From the NCBI GenBank assembly GCA_900708905.1, contig CAADRB010000003.1, positions 207,115-271,114 on the forward strand: a stretch of DNA of 64,000 nucleotides. The letters are read 5' to 3'. Each line of letters begins with the position of its first letter. Within the stretch, counting starts at the first letter, position 1. Under the pieces are notes generated by a model. The model did not search any database, was not told the DNA's origin, and saw only the letters and a program-made list of their open reading frames with translations. Position numbers and translations under genes: made by a program. Source of the stretch: Hymenolepis diminuta (lineage: Eukaryota; Platyhelminthes; Cestoda; Cyclophyllidea; Hymenolepididae). Below, piece by piece: positions 26,901-40,010 of this stretch.

Positions 26901-27696
26901 GCAAATTTTATGAATAATTAACAATAAATTAATTTAATTTTTTTTGGATGAATATTGTTTATTTTGTTTAACAAATAAAATTCGAACCAAAGCGATGGTG
27001 TAAAAGCGGCAGGCGGAATGAGCAGATTCGCGGAAAAGAGAGCTTCATACTATCATTATAAAAGGGACTACTATTTCTCGGGTACAATAATAGAAAAGGA
27101 TTTACAGCGCCAACTTTTCGGTTGCTAAAGGTTTCATAGTAAGTAAGGATGGTTGAAAAGCCGCATAACAGAGTTTCTCCTCGTTGTTTGATATTAGAAT
27201 AATGCATACTACTTATCTAAATAAATCAGTATATTCAAATATTTTTAGGGTAAGAATCATTCCCATCACATTTGCCTCCTTTTCTATTGCCTTGGTTATT
27301 AATTTTATGTTATTAATTCCTAAATATACTTGCATAAAAATGGCCAAAATTGATAAAACAAATCAGCGAAATTTATCACTTATTATTTTGTGAAAATAAT
27401 AGTATATTAAAGAAAAGAAAACACCTAGAAAGGAAAATCAGAATGTTAATACTATCGTTTCATTTTAACGCATTTGATTTGTTTAATTAGCTAGATGGTA
27501 AAATACTATACGCAAAATTCGGTACCTTTTCATTCAGTAAAGAGAGGGGAGTATATAGGGGAAGGTATGGAGGAAAATCCATGTTTGAGACAAGAAGTGT
27601 GAGAGGGAAAAGAGAGTAAGGGATGGAAAACACATAATGAAAGGGACATTAATCATATAGTCAAATGGGTCTTTTAAAGTTTGATCATGAATTCTA
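20965..27696. other. Intergenic, AT-rich, no gene recognised
   Basis: No open frame above about 60 codons shows coding character between the right arm and 26,968. A (CT)n run lies at 23,162-23,182 and a run of twelve G at 25,046-25,057. Further exons of the micro-exon gene could hide here: an acceptor CTTCCCACAG at about 21,094-21,103 opens a short frame that soon stops. I cannot support them. Confidence 0.5.
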
Positions 27697-30600
27697 TTAT
27701 ATGATATCCTTGAAGTTATTCTTTATTAACTGAGAACCGAGGTCGTTTCGAGCAACCGGTCGGTCCAAAAGACGGTCACATTTGAAAATTGGACCTGTGT
27801 ACCTCTTTCCGTCAACAAGGAGCTAAAATTGGAACAATAAATAGCATTAATCATTCTTCTATTATCCTAATAATCTATATAGTGAATAATAAATCACCTC
27901 AACGTAGTAGCTACAGGTGAAATTATCAACAGCGACAGAAGGAGTAGTTGATTTGATAAAATTGCCTACGTCGTAGTGGCTAAAATCCCATTCAGTCTTG
28001 GGAGCCATTGCCTGTGTCTTGACATTGTCTTCGAACTTTCTGAGTACTTCGTTAGATTTGCTTGAAGTCTCCTTTGTAGACCCCAAATCTGCAACTACCG
28101 ATCTATCATTAAGACCAATCTGGGGACATTTGACGATACGTATAACATTTCCGTGAACCTTCCTTGGTTTATCATGACCTCCATCTTGTTTATAATAACC
28201 CACGGAGTAATCGAATCCTTCCTCATCGTTAAAGAACTTGTTATACAGCTAACAGGACAAGAAGAATGATTAATAAAGTGTCGAAAATAATATAAATTCA
28301 ATAATCGGGTATAAATTTACCAAGAAATCATAGTTTTCATCATGATCACTGTAACCAAGATTTCTTTCTCCCAGTGCTGGAACATTTATTGCAACTCGAC
28401 CGGTTCTTTCCAGGTTATTTCCCACGCGTACTGCAGCTTCAGCGGAGTAGCTAAAATAATAGAAGCATTTATGAACAAATTCACTTAAAATCAAATACTT
28501 AAATTTACTTTAGTAGACATACTTGTTGACGACTGTCTTGCCATCGAGAGATGCATAGGTGAAAGAGGGAATTTGGTTTTCAGGAACGTAGAGATCAAAC
28601 ATAACTTCGCTCGTTCCTGCTGGAAGAGTTATTCTCCTGGGAATGGTTTCAATCAGATCGAAATCACTTGGAGGGGGACGAGTAGGATCATATTGTGTGT
28701 TGGGTGGCATATTTGGATCATCAGGAACATTAAGTCTTGGTCGACGATTGGGAAGGAGTTTCTTCTCTGGGATGACGTCCCTATCATTCAGTTGTTTCTG
28801 GAAGTCGATATATGTTTTTTAATCATCCATTGTCGGTAGAATGCACAAATCGAAAGACATGCTAACTTACAACGTAAACTGCACCTTTTGGTGTTGTCTT
28901 AGCGAGGGTTTTGTTAATATCGATGTCAATAGCATTGATAGTAGCTGGTTTCTTCAGATTAAAGAACACTCGACCTGGCAGTATGCGATTTTCTGGAACT
29001 TCACTCTGTCTCAATTCAATACGCAATTCGTTGAGGTATTCATGGTTGGGCTCTACACGCCATGCGCTGTAGACTTCCCAAGGCTGTGTATCATTAGTTG
29101 CAAAGCTCTCATCTTCCGCAGCACGCTGAAATAAATTGAATAAAGTAAAAACCAAATGCAAACATTAATTTGGCAGTTTTTTAGAGAAAACCCACATCTC
29201 TAAGACGCTCTTTGAAGTTTTCTGAAAGAAAACAAAGTTGCCGTTAGAAGTATGATCTTAGTTGGAGTAAAGTATTAAAGCGGAAAGTTAAAACAAACCT
29301 GTTGAGACCAACATTTCCATTAAACGATATTTAGGATCATACGATCTTTTTTCAAGCTCTGGATCTTCAACTAAAAGGGAGACGCAGAATTAGCAGAAAT
29401 AGAAAAAAATTTTGAAATTTCAGGTGAAAATAAACTTACTTGGGAAGAAGATAGGTTCGGCTCCTAGAGTCTCATATTTTGGAGTATAAGAACCTAAAAA
29501 TTTAAAACAAATTAGATAAAGGGTAAAAAAGATAGGCAAATCAGTATTTAACATAGAACACACGTGCTTTAGGGCCTTCTCTATCAATAACCAATGGCTT
29601 TTGAAGATTTTTATCTCGGGCTAAAAATTAAATTAAATTTCATATTATCACATTTTGATTTAAGATAACAGAATCTGAAAATTCTGCTTACCAATATCTG
29701 TATGTCCGATAATAGCTTTGTTGGGAGTAAGGAAATCTCTGTCATCTGAAAAAGAAAAAAATTTGTTGGCAATTAAAGGATTCAGTATAATCATATTAAG
29801 TATAAAATATCAACAAAACGAACTGGTTTCTTTAATTGTTTGGAATCGTTTCTGCATCGGTGGGCCGACAGGAACGGGTTGAACAGATTGACCCATTACT
29901 GGAAGAAAACATGAGGAAAATTTGATTTATTTTATGAACTTCTGAAAATATAAGAATTAAGAGGAACATACTGACCTGTGTCTGGAGGGCCAGTTTTCAT
30001 AATGGCCTCTATAGAAGCTCTCCTCTTTCTCTGTTCTAAAATGTGATTTTAAGTAACGAAAAGTTGGATTTCAAATGAATTTTTTAATTATTATCGATTT
30101 TATTTTTGAATAGTTATAAGTGAATGACGTAGAAATATTACCGCTATATAAAAATGCAATTTCAGATGGACAAATAGGTTATACAGATTGTTTAAGTCTT
30201 TAATTGTTGAATTGCTTCTGGGTTGAATGACAATTGTAACGAATGATTTTTATTTATATATGTTGAATAATTTTAATTTTTTGATAATTTGAAGTTTTTA
30301 ATGTCAGAAATACTACACCCTGTCACTCAAAAATACCTGTGTATATTATATGACGATCTGTTGAGTAAGAAGGTTTGAAAATTTATGATCAATGAATGAA
30401 TGATCAACGTAATAAACTACCAATTACGAAAGAAAGCTGTTAGCACAATTAATTCCAAATTTAATGTTATTTGGCAGTTTCATCGATTACGCCATTTTGA
30501 AATTCTCTTTTCACTAGGCATGTAACGAAGATTTGTCAGAAAAATTGGTTTCAAAAGTATCTACTAATAAGAGTTGAGGTATTATTAGGTGGTTTCATAT

Positions 30601-32242
30601 GCGAAATTAAATTGGCGTACTTTCAAATATAATTAACAAAGCAGACAGCGTGCTTATTAGCGGATTGATTTATTAATTAATTAACATAATAAAATTAGCA
30701 AGACTGTGTATGGTTTAATTGAATTAAACTAACGTTTTGTAGGGCGTTCTTTAATCAGAAAATAAAAGGAAAACAGAGAAAAGGTAAATTATTATTAAAA
30801 ATTTGGTGGCTAAATGAAATACTCCCCCTGTTAAAAACTTACCGTCATAGAAACTGCTGTTTCTATCAGTTCTTCGGCCACTCATTGAAGATTGAGCTAA
30901 AAATAATTATCTGACGTTGTAAAATCTGACTCCTATCTCGTTAAATTAATTATTTACAAATTTAATTTCCTTTATAGTAAGCCTCAATTTCAGCAAAATA
31001 CTTACGGCGTCGGTGGCGGTTGGTTTTTTCCTCCGAAACTTCAAAAAAAAATGCAAATGAAATATAAATTAAAATGAATACTACAAATTACGAAACCTTC
31101 ATGCTGATTAGTGTATCAAACTATAATATGTTATATACACCCTCACTAATCAAAAAATAACTGTTTACAGCGTAATAAATTTTCTATTTAATAAAAACTG
31201 CCTAGTTGTAATATTTTAAAGACATTTTAAGCGGCAAGGTTACGCGAATTTTTAAATGCAAACGAAAACTGCCAAAAAAATGAATCTCAAACGTACAGTA
31301 GAAATCGGAGCCATAGTCATACGTACTGGACTTGCTTCGTTGCCACCCTATTTGAAATGCCTTTTATCAGTTTCAAAAGAGCATTTAATCTTAGATATAT
31401 TATACATTAACTGCATTTGCATTTACCTTTTCCCTTTTCTCTCGTGCCTCTACCTTGAGGTCGTTCAGCTAAGAAAACATCAAATTTGGATTAACCTTCT
31501 GTCCCCAATTTTGTCATAGCGATTAGATTAGTTCAAAAAAATTGTAAATCGTGCGAGGATTTCAATAATTCGATTAGAATAAAATTTCCTCAAGTGCCAA
31601 GTTCATGCCAAAAGTTAGCTAAATGAAGCAAGTGTAGGCTTACCATGAGAAGGTGCTATAATGACAGGTAGTTTTGAAAACAACGTTCCAAATTAGGAAT
31701 CTGCTGATTTATGATCATTTAATTGTTAAAAATAATATTCTTTTATTTTTATAATCAATTAAAAACCAAGGTCAAAACCTCATAGATTCTTTAATTGTCT
31801 AACAAACTATGTATAATTATTGTATGACTTGTATGAAGTTAATTAGAATCTTGTTTGAAGGTAATATACAAAAATACAACTTACCATATTTCACCACAAC
31901 TTGTCTATTCCTTGACTGACCGCTTCTTGCATCTGCAACAAAGTTAGCAGGATAATTTTGAAAAAATATTCTTTTTTAAAAAGTGCAGCTTTTCAGTTGT
32001 CATTAAGTTCCCATTATCTGAGAGTTCGAATTATTATTAATACTTGTGGATTCATTTCAGCAGATGTATTGACATGAACTTGAGCAAAATGTCTCTCTTA
32101 TTTTAATGTGTACATATTAAAAAAAGCACATCTGGAAAGTATTTAGTCAAGGGAATGTGTAATATCTTGAAGGCAGTAATGTTGATCATAAAGAAGACAG
32201 GAAAAAAGGGGAAAATAAAAACTTACGAGCTCCAGCAACCAT
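27697..32242 (-). CDS. Arrestin-domain-like protein with a micro-exon-encoded N-terminus
   Basis: Eighteen exons join to a 579-residue frame. From 5' to 3': 32,227-32,242, 31,885-31,932, 31,644-31,655, 31,427-31,468, 31,006-31,038, 30,843-30,896, 29,976-30,035, 29,824-29,898, 29,692-29,745, 29,564-29,620, 29,440-29,493, 29,299-29,370, 29,196-29,221, 28,871-29,125, 28,523-28,797, 28,321-28,450, 27,898-28,248 and 27,697-27,822. The first 12 introns are all phase 1 and their exons are 12-75 nt. The N-terminal 190 or so residues are basic and probably disordered. After that, ENRILPGRVFFNLKKPATI followed by GTSEVMFDLYVPENQIPSF resembles the arrestin N-lobe pattern (PGE..G.v.l.l.kp, then G.....F.lP..lP.Sf). 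The C-lobe includes VIRIVKCPQIGLND and NFTCSYYVELLVDGKRYTGP, which resembles the end of an arrestin C domain. Such proteins are usually cytosolic trafficking adaptors, and this role is inferred. The match is by eye, so a different immunoglobulin-like fold is possible. The exon model itself is strong, because every phase agrees. Confidence 0.75.
31644..31655 (-). other. 12-nt micro-exon of the arrestin-like gene
   Basis: The acceptor GTCATTATAG and donor GTAAGC on the minus strand enclose 12 nt that code for four residues (A-P-S-H with the borrowed base). Phase is 1 on both sides, so use or skipping keeps the frame. Confidence 0.6.
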
Positions 32243-32969
32243 GTTCTTGTTGTAGGTGTAAGACTATCTGTTAAGGGGTCTATATCTCTGTCACGGGGTA
32301 AAGAGCGGAGGTTTTAAATGACTCCAAGACGATGCGTAGCATCGAGCCTTTCTATTGGTCCATGCCACTTCGTACTCATGAATCGAAGACTCACATGTGA
32401 GTGCACGCTGAATATGCTGAATATTCCATTAGGCGTGCATAAGCCCAGGTTTACTCAATGTAATGATAAATTGGATACGATGAAAGAATTAACTTAATTA
32501 AGTATGAAATCACAAGAAGTTAATAATACATGAGTCTGCAAAAATCCATTCCAATCCCACCTTATTGATAAATATTACATCTCATCCCTGATACTATTGA
32601 TTTACTAAGAAGGGTAAATTGAATGAGCAATCTTTAGTACTATTCTCATCATCTCGCCAAATAAAAACTTATAATGATTCAAACATCAACGTTCAGTCAC
32701 ATATTATTTCAACTTCTGAAAAGCTGTTTTTTTTAAATTACGTATGGGAAAGAAAACATACCTGTTCACTCTCCACTTATAAAAACTTAAGAACTCAATC
32801 ATTTTATTTTGTGAAATATTCATGCAATTTTAAGAATTTGAAAACTTAATTTACGATGTTTTTTAATGCATTAACGTTATCAATCTTATCGATCTCTTTT
32901 GTTGGCCTGTTCTACTATTTATTATTACCCGGATGTATTAATCAGGATCCTGATTTTATCCTGTCAATT

Positions 32970-34640
32970 TTATTGATTTTTTGTTAAATCTGCTCTAGAG
33001 TGAGCTTTGAAGCTAACTCGAATTAAAGAGCGATCCATTTTTGTTTTAAGTATTAGGAAACTGTAACTTGGAAAGATTCGGTTTTCAACTTTTGTAATCC
33101 TTTCAAATGTCCAACTACCTGCAAACAAGTATAGGTTGCCTTTAGCAGAGTCCTCTAGTATAAATTGTCTCTAAAATGAGCTAGGCTACGTCCAAAGTAG
33201 TAAGAACACAGGAGGTGTCGTGTGGGGAGAGTTTACTGTGAACTGAGTATAATTAACACCAAGCTGTACGAATATTTATCTATGATTAGCTGTAAGGCTC
33301 CTGCACACAAGCCCACGCTCGCTCGATATGCAATCGGTAGCACTCCGCATTTTCTAGAATGTTCTATTTCAAGCGAGATTCCTTTGTACAGCCTTGGTAG
33401 CATAGTACACTCTAAATACTAACTTTACTGTCCAGATTTATCATTTTTGTAAGTTTTTGAGCTGTTCAACTAATTTATCCACCTTAGTATGCCTTATTCT
33501 ATTGTTTTAATTAATTCTTTTTCGTAAGTATATGTCAATGAGAGATCTGACTCATCAAAACTCGGCTCAGCATACTCAAAATGTTTTAAGCGTGACGCCC
33601 GAGTATGACTGATTTCATGCGCTAACCGTAATTTTTTACTAATTGGAAGAGAGGCAATAAATTGAAACATCATTAACTAATATTAATCATTTTTGTTCGT
33701 AGTAAGAGGGTTCTCAGTTATATCGTACTATATTAAATTAAATTAATCGCTTGTCGTAAAAATCAAAACCATATCCTTATAAGTATGCCAAATTATCATG
33801 GAAACTTGTCCCTTTAAGGAATTTGTCAAAAAGCAGAGAAATTGGTAATATAACAAGAATTCATAAATTAAGTTGTTTTACTTAGGCATCAATTGGCTCG
33901 CAGGAGTTAGTAACAGGCTAAATTTTAAAACTGCCCATTTTACTTTCATGAGTATTAAATGCACGTCAGTTAAATTTAAAATAATGTTATTCCATTTTTT
34001 GACAGTGCAAAATTAAAAAATACGGTGAAATTTCAAACCACTTGCAAAATATGATGTCCTTGATGCAACAATCTAATTGGTTCCCCTTGATGTCGTCTTC
34101 AATATCAAATTTTCGCGATAAATTGAAATAAGTTTATATAGTTGACGTTAAAATGTTTCCCTAAATCCCCCTGATACGGGAGATGAAGAGAGGAAAATAT
34201 GTAAGACAAAGTTAATGAGAATAAATGAATTAACTGTCGATATCCTAATTTAAAATAATGCTCATAAAGTAAGGCTCCGCCAGCAGTGCTAATAATTAAT
34301 TATTGCTATTAGATGGCATATATCCTGTCCTTTTTTTCGTATCTTCTTAGGAGATGTCGTATCCCACTGATTTCCACATGGAGGATATCGTTTGCACATA
34401 ACTGTCTTGGTCCTTCTTCTCTGAGAAATGTAAAAGCAAACAGTAATACTGCTATGTCCTCCGTTATAAACATGGCAGACGGGTTGATGATCAGAGGAAG
34501 TTGCCCTGATTAGATTATACCTGTATTTCTGCCGCATAGATGTTAAACATTAAAAATTTGCAAAAGCTACAACTGTCGAGGCAGCGGTTCTCAGGCTGCA
34601 TAGCTATGATCTAATTTAGATTAAATTATTTCCAGGTTTC

Positions 34641-34684
<44 letters not shown>

Positions 34685-35490
34685 TTTTCTTATAAAAGAC
34701 CCTTAAATTGAGAGACAGACTTGCGAAAAGTGGCAATATCTGCGGCACAAATAATAAGAGCGTTCAATTTATCGATGACCTTTTGGGGCAGTATCTGCCA
34801 AATTTTCCGTGTACATAATTAAATCAAATGTTAGGTGCATAATAGCATAAAAGCTAATTAATAGAAAGGAGTACATTTCAAAGTATGATTTTGTGATGAT
34901 AAACACGATTATGTTCAGGTGTGCCTTTCGTTAAATAAGTCCCTACTAACCAGTGTGAGTCGTGCAATTGATGTGAAGTGCTTATAAGAAAATTAATCCA
35001 TGGAATCGTTTTATTAAGTTAAATTTTCACTTGTGAATTAGTTTGACTTCAAAGTTTGAGTCATTTTTGCCATTAAAACTTGAAAGAATATCTTTAGAGC
35101 CTAATCAACTTATCATTATCTTCTTGTAAAATTAGTTCTTTTACGATGTTTGATGACGATTTTGATCACTCTTCCATACTTAAATTACTTCCTAGCAGAT
35201 TATCCCCTGTTAAGTAATAAAAAAAGCATTTAATAATAATAAATCGTCTGAGTAAAATTAGAGATTTTACCCTCTTCCGGTTGAGTCCTGATCCAAGTAG
35301 TCTTTTCTCCTCGAATCACTTTTTTAATGTTGCTCCTCCGATTTATAATACCATCGAGAGGCTGAAAATAAATTGACAGGCTTATAGGGATACAGGGATT
35401 ATCTTCTGGTGCATATCGGCTTAACCCAATTCCTTTCACTCTGTTTCGTATGTAATCTTTACCTTCGTCTATAAGCTCTTTATCAAACAT
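32970..35490 (-). CDS. Candidate Bcl-2-family-like gene (BOK/BAK type), partial model
   Basis: Four open segments on the minus strand may be exons. 35,271-35,490 starts with MFDKELIDEGKDYIRNRV and continues GIGLSRYAPED. Its pattern DKEL...Y(I/V)..R....GLS..APE fits the first helix region of BOK. 34,701-34,794 reads KLNALIICAADIATFRKSV and could be a diverged BH3 helix, with AAD where GDD or GDE is usual. 33,233-33,411 reads MLPRLYKGISLEIEHS and then AYRASVGLC. 32,970-33,170 contains FAGSWTFERI, a weak BH2-like GGW pattern, and ends in TAA. Borders: exon 1 has a donor at GAGG/GTAAAA (phase 1). Segment 2 can only start in phase 0, so the join from 1 to 2 is not resolved, while 2 to 3 agrees in phase. 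A canonical BH1 (NWGR) is not seen. Bcl-2 proteins control mitochondrial cell death, but here that role rests only on remote similarity seen by eye. Confidence 0.33.
34645..34681. repeat. (TC)n microsatellite
   Basis: About 18 TC dinucleotides, directly downstream (on the minus strand) of the candidate exon at 34,701-34,794. Confidence 0.95.
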
Positions 35491-36899
35491 TTTCGAGCTA
35501 TTTCGCTATAATTTCTGCTTTGAGAAATTTAACGGATTTGACTGTTCTACAGATAGATTTTCATCGACTCAAATGTACATCTTGTACACGTAAAAAGTAT
35601 ATACTGACTAATGAGCTATATTCACCTCCATAACTGATAAAAATATATGTAAAATGGTGGTTTTTTTAATATCACAGTCACACCGACCAGTTTAATTCCT
35701 TCCGTATAATTTAATTAGTACATTTCCTCTAAATTTGCATCATATCAACCGATAGATTGCCTCATAGCACCTTTCTATCTGGCATAATGCAGAGATCAAT
35801 TAATGAAATGTAGTTTTGCACATTTAAAGATTGCGAATGACAGAAGATATTTTCACAAATAAAATCTGCATACTTCATTTTCAAATCAAATACGAGAGGG
35901 TTGGAGTCACTAGCGAGTGAAACCTCCAGGAATGAATGAGACTTTTACAGTCTGTTTAAGATTAGTTGAAAATCTAATTACATTTTTGCGTGTAGACAAT
36001 TAAACTTATTAAATGAAATCATATTATTATAATTAATCTCATGAATGGGTCAAGTTAAATAAATTTTGTGTGGAAAATATCTCCAATTAGCAAAAAATAA
36101 ATAATTTGATTTATTTGTTAGTGCCATTGACAAATTCGTAAAGTCAGATAGCAGAGTTCAAGAAGAATCAAAGCGGTTAATAAGAGGCTGAAATAATACA
36201 AATCTTACAGTTCGATAATCTTATTAATTTCGAATTGTTTAATCACTTTCGGTTAATCGATGAATATTTTGATCAGTACCTCTCCGACACGATTCGAAAG
36301 AATTCGATTTCTTGCAACAATATTGAATTTTTATTTTGAGTAAACATCAAGCTTAAGAGAAACACAATGACTGTGTTCAGATTATGTTTGTTAGAACTTT
36401 CATTTCTGTGATATCGGCGCACAAGACAAAAGAAGTATTGAGTCACTTGGACTTTGATTACAAATAATTCATTTAAGTTAAAAGAATGAGAATTGATCAG
36501 TATATTATCTGGCGACTTTTTATTCAAATATGATACCTACTGTTAATATTGTTTAAGAAAAAAATTTACAAATTTTGTTAATTTATATTTAATATTTTTG
36601 ACCAAGTATAGATAACATATGTTAACGTGGATAATATATTATTTAAATACACAAAATGAACATAAATGATTAGTCTATATTCATTTTCGTTGATATGTCG
36701 TTGTATATGAAAGGTAATACCTTACATTCAGAGAAATAACTTAATATCATATTATTTCTGAATGAATAGATATATTTAATATGATATTTATATTACCATA
36801 TCTCCAATATTCTATTTACATCCTGATTTATCTTTAAATTTCCCGGTAATAATAAAAAGGAAGTAAATTTTCGTGTGACTTATAACACGTATTCTTACT

Positions 36900-37372
36900 G
36901 CCAGAAGAAGTAATAATAATTTTCCTCCGCTTCCAAATATTTCTTCTACAAATAAAAATGTAGTTTTCTTTTTAATTCCTCACTGATAAAAGACATTTTT
37001 TAATTATACCTATTTGTTTAAGGTTATATCGATTGAGATTACTTCCGTAAGCATACATCTATTTACCAGAATGTGCGGTTTATTCAACTTTTGGTTATTG
37101 GCTTCCGTATTTGTTATAGGCAATGACGTTATGTCTACCGGGGCCACATCGGTCGATTTGATGGATTGAGTCAAGTCACTCGTGACACTCACTCAGTACG
37201 GAGGTGGCCGAGAAGCCAACTCGGCGTGATGATTGGTATCTTTTTAGTTACCTACGAGTAAATGCACACACTCACAGAGATGGACCGCCTGCGAACACTG
37301 CAGTCGCGATCTTATCACTAATCAATCATTTCCAATCGCCGAGTATTGATACACATCCGCTGGCTATAATAC
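36900..37372 (+). repeat. Dispersed repeat, copy A (internally deleted)
   Basis: The core 37,130-37,372 shares CAAGTCACTCGTGAC, CAGTACGGAGGTGGCCG, TCGGCGTGATGAT and a GATCTTATC...TCAATCATTTC block with copies B (59,515-59,852, plus) and C (39,780-40,010, minus). Compared with B and C it lacks about 80-120 bases in the middle, the part containing CAATTTATTA and TTTGCATACAAA-like sequence. The upstream flank 36,900-36,950 (AATAATTTTCCTCCGCTTCC) recurs at 40,371-40,422 just before the assembly gap. No coding frame is evident. I cannot assign it to a known class. Confidence 0.75.
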
Positions 37373-39779
37373 TATAATACCGAGTCTTCTAGATTAATTT
37401 GTTCTGTGGGATTACAATTGAGACTTCCAGTTCGTTACCTGATAACACTTACCATGAAGCAATTTCAGTTCTTCACCAATATTTACCCATTTTTGAAAAT
37501 CCAAATATGGCCACGGTTCATGACAATCGCTGTTAAAATTTCATTTAAATTCAAACACCAATTTTCTTTTACTAATTTTGTTCTATTTCCCATTCTCAAC
37601 CTTCACAACACTATTTTTGGAAATTTAAGTTCTTTATCGATACCAAATTTTCATGAGGACTTAAATATTTAGATCATGATATATATATAATGTTACCTGA
37701 ATTCAACCTAAGGCAGTGATTCACTACTTAATATAATTTTTCACACACTAGTGCGAAACGCTCGTTTTAATCATTTCATTTTGTGCCTTGAGGAAATTTT
37801 AAAAAACGTAAAATATATTTTCTATCTCTTCAGGTCAATCATAGTTCATTTTTGCATAGTGTGAAGGATTATTTTTTAAAAAGCCGTGAAATCAGCTGTT
37901 GGATGTATCTTTAATTGTAATGCTATTTAAGTTATTTTATATTTTCTTCGAAGAAAATGCATTTGGGGACAGATTATGGTTATCACATATTATTAAGTAG
38001 CTCAGTCACTTAACTGATTAGATGGTCCAAATCAATTAAAAATACTAAAATTTCAATACTAATGCCAAGTTGTATCAATATCCAACAGATATTATGAGAA
38101 CAATAAAAAATCGCTGACCTATCATTGATGAGGAATTAAATATGTGAGTTTCAGTATAAAATAAATAAGAAGGTTATCAACGAGTTTAAAAGATTTATCT
38201 AACTTGGTTATTTTAAGTGAGATAGAAAGAAGGAACTGAAAGTCGCAGCAGAAAAATATGACAAAAATAGAATAATTGTTCAGTTTCTGTTCAGGTTTAT
38301 CACAAATCTCTATCTTTGTTAATGAATCCACGATAGCCAGACTTATCTCCCTCAGTGTCACCGGGGCTTTTTTCAAGCCATTAGACCACTGGAACTAAAG
38401 TAATGGCAGATTTTACAGTAATAATAAATAATTTTCCCTAAAAATAGGAAAACATTTATTCTTTTTTATAAATGCAAAATGGAGTTGAAAATACAAGAAA
38501 ATCTAACTTCTTGTTTAAATATCAATCTCTCTTAAATTTCCTTCCAGCCACCTTGAAAACTAATCTCCAATCAAAATTAACTCTGATATCCAGAAAGATA
38601 AAGAAGAACTAATCATAACTCTGTCTCCATTTCTCTCTCTATCATTGGCAAATACAATATTGAAAACTGTGCACCTTACTCTCCCATGAGCATTTCTATT
38701 AGAAAAGTTAATTGATGATTTATTCGTTCGATTAGAATAGAAACTATGTAATATTGATAATTTTTTTGATCCCCTTAATGTGCTTTACTAACTTTTCACA
38801 AATTAAGAAAATTCTAGCCGTTTCAGGCTTGCAGATGAAAACATGTCAATATATCCCTTAAGAGCATCAATTTTGATAAATGCGGATTTCATTTGTATTT
38901 TTTGAAATACCTGTTAGTAATTTAATAGCATATCAACGTTATCGATTATCGTGAGTGGCTTATCGACTTTTATCCAATTATAGTCGCCTAAATGACTCAT
39001 TCCCCGAAATTTGAGAAGTCTATCAATTTCTCCCATGATCTAAGGGTTGTATCACTTTTCAACTTACTGGTTATAATGTTGCTGCCGTCTATCCCTTCTT
39101 CTTTTCACTACTAGGGATCTCCTGTATAAAAAAGCGAGAGGAATTAGACAAGCTTGCAATCGCGATTTATCTTCTGGGAGCTTTCTGCTCTTTTTTCAAT
39201 TGAAGAAAAATTATGGTCAAATAATGTGTTATTTTTTAATTTGTAAAAATTGCATCAAATTCCGATTTTCAAAACTTTATTCCCCTTCATGAATCATTCT
39301 TACTTCGTTTGAAGGAAAAGTAAATCAAATAACTGTTAAGTTTAAATAACTGGATTGTCGTATTTACTCAATCTTCTCCATTATGAAATGGTTAACTGAC
39401 ACAAGCTACTTTTTGCCATTAGAGTTGCAACTGTTTCAATCATTGGGGGATCACTAAGCGATTGGTAGGAACTTAAATTTTTCTCATAAATCATGAAAAG
39501 TAATGGGTTTTAATGGTTTGTTTACTTATGCTTTATTTCTAATTTATGACTTCAGTAATAATAATGCATTGGGTATTCAAAATAAGAAGGGAAGATACGT
39601 GGGAATTAAATAACAATAGCGGCAGGAAGATGGTGAAATATAAAGAGGAGACTAATAGAGGACTGACAGTCACAAGTTGATGAAACCCTAATAATGGTGT
39701 CATATTAAAGCAAATAAAGGAATGTGTCGATAAAATGCTACAAACAGTAAATTTCAATCAATTCCTGGAGATCGTTATT

Positions 39780-40010
39780 GATAAGACATTGACTACAGTA
39801 TCCATAGGCTGTTCAGCTGTGTGAACGCGTGCTTGTACGTAGATACCAATACAGGAACATGACTAAAGTCTAACAAACAAACGCTTTGTATGTAAATCAA
39901 ATTGGTTTATTAATAAATTGGGGCGGCCTCCCGGCCACCTCCGTACTGGCTGAGCGACATGAGTGACTTGACTTATTCCTTATATTTGGCCTAGGTCAAC
40001 AATTCGACAA
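39780..40010 (-). repeat. Dispersed repeat, copy C (inverted)
   Basis: Read on the minus strand it contains CAAGTCACTCATGTC, CCAGTACGGAGGTGGCCG, then CCAATTTATTAATAAA and ACATACAAAGCG, then GGTATCTACGTACAAG. This is the same order as copy B. It retains the central block missing from copy A. Confidence 0.7.
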
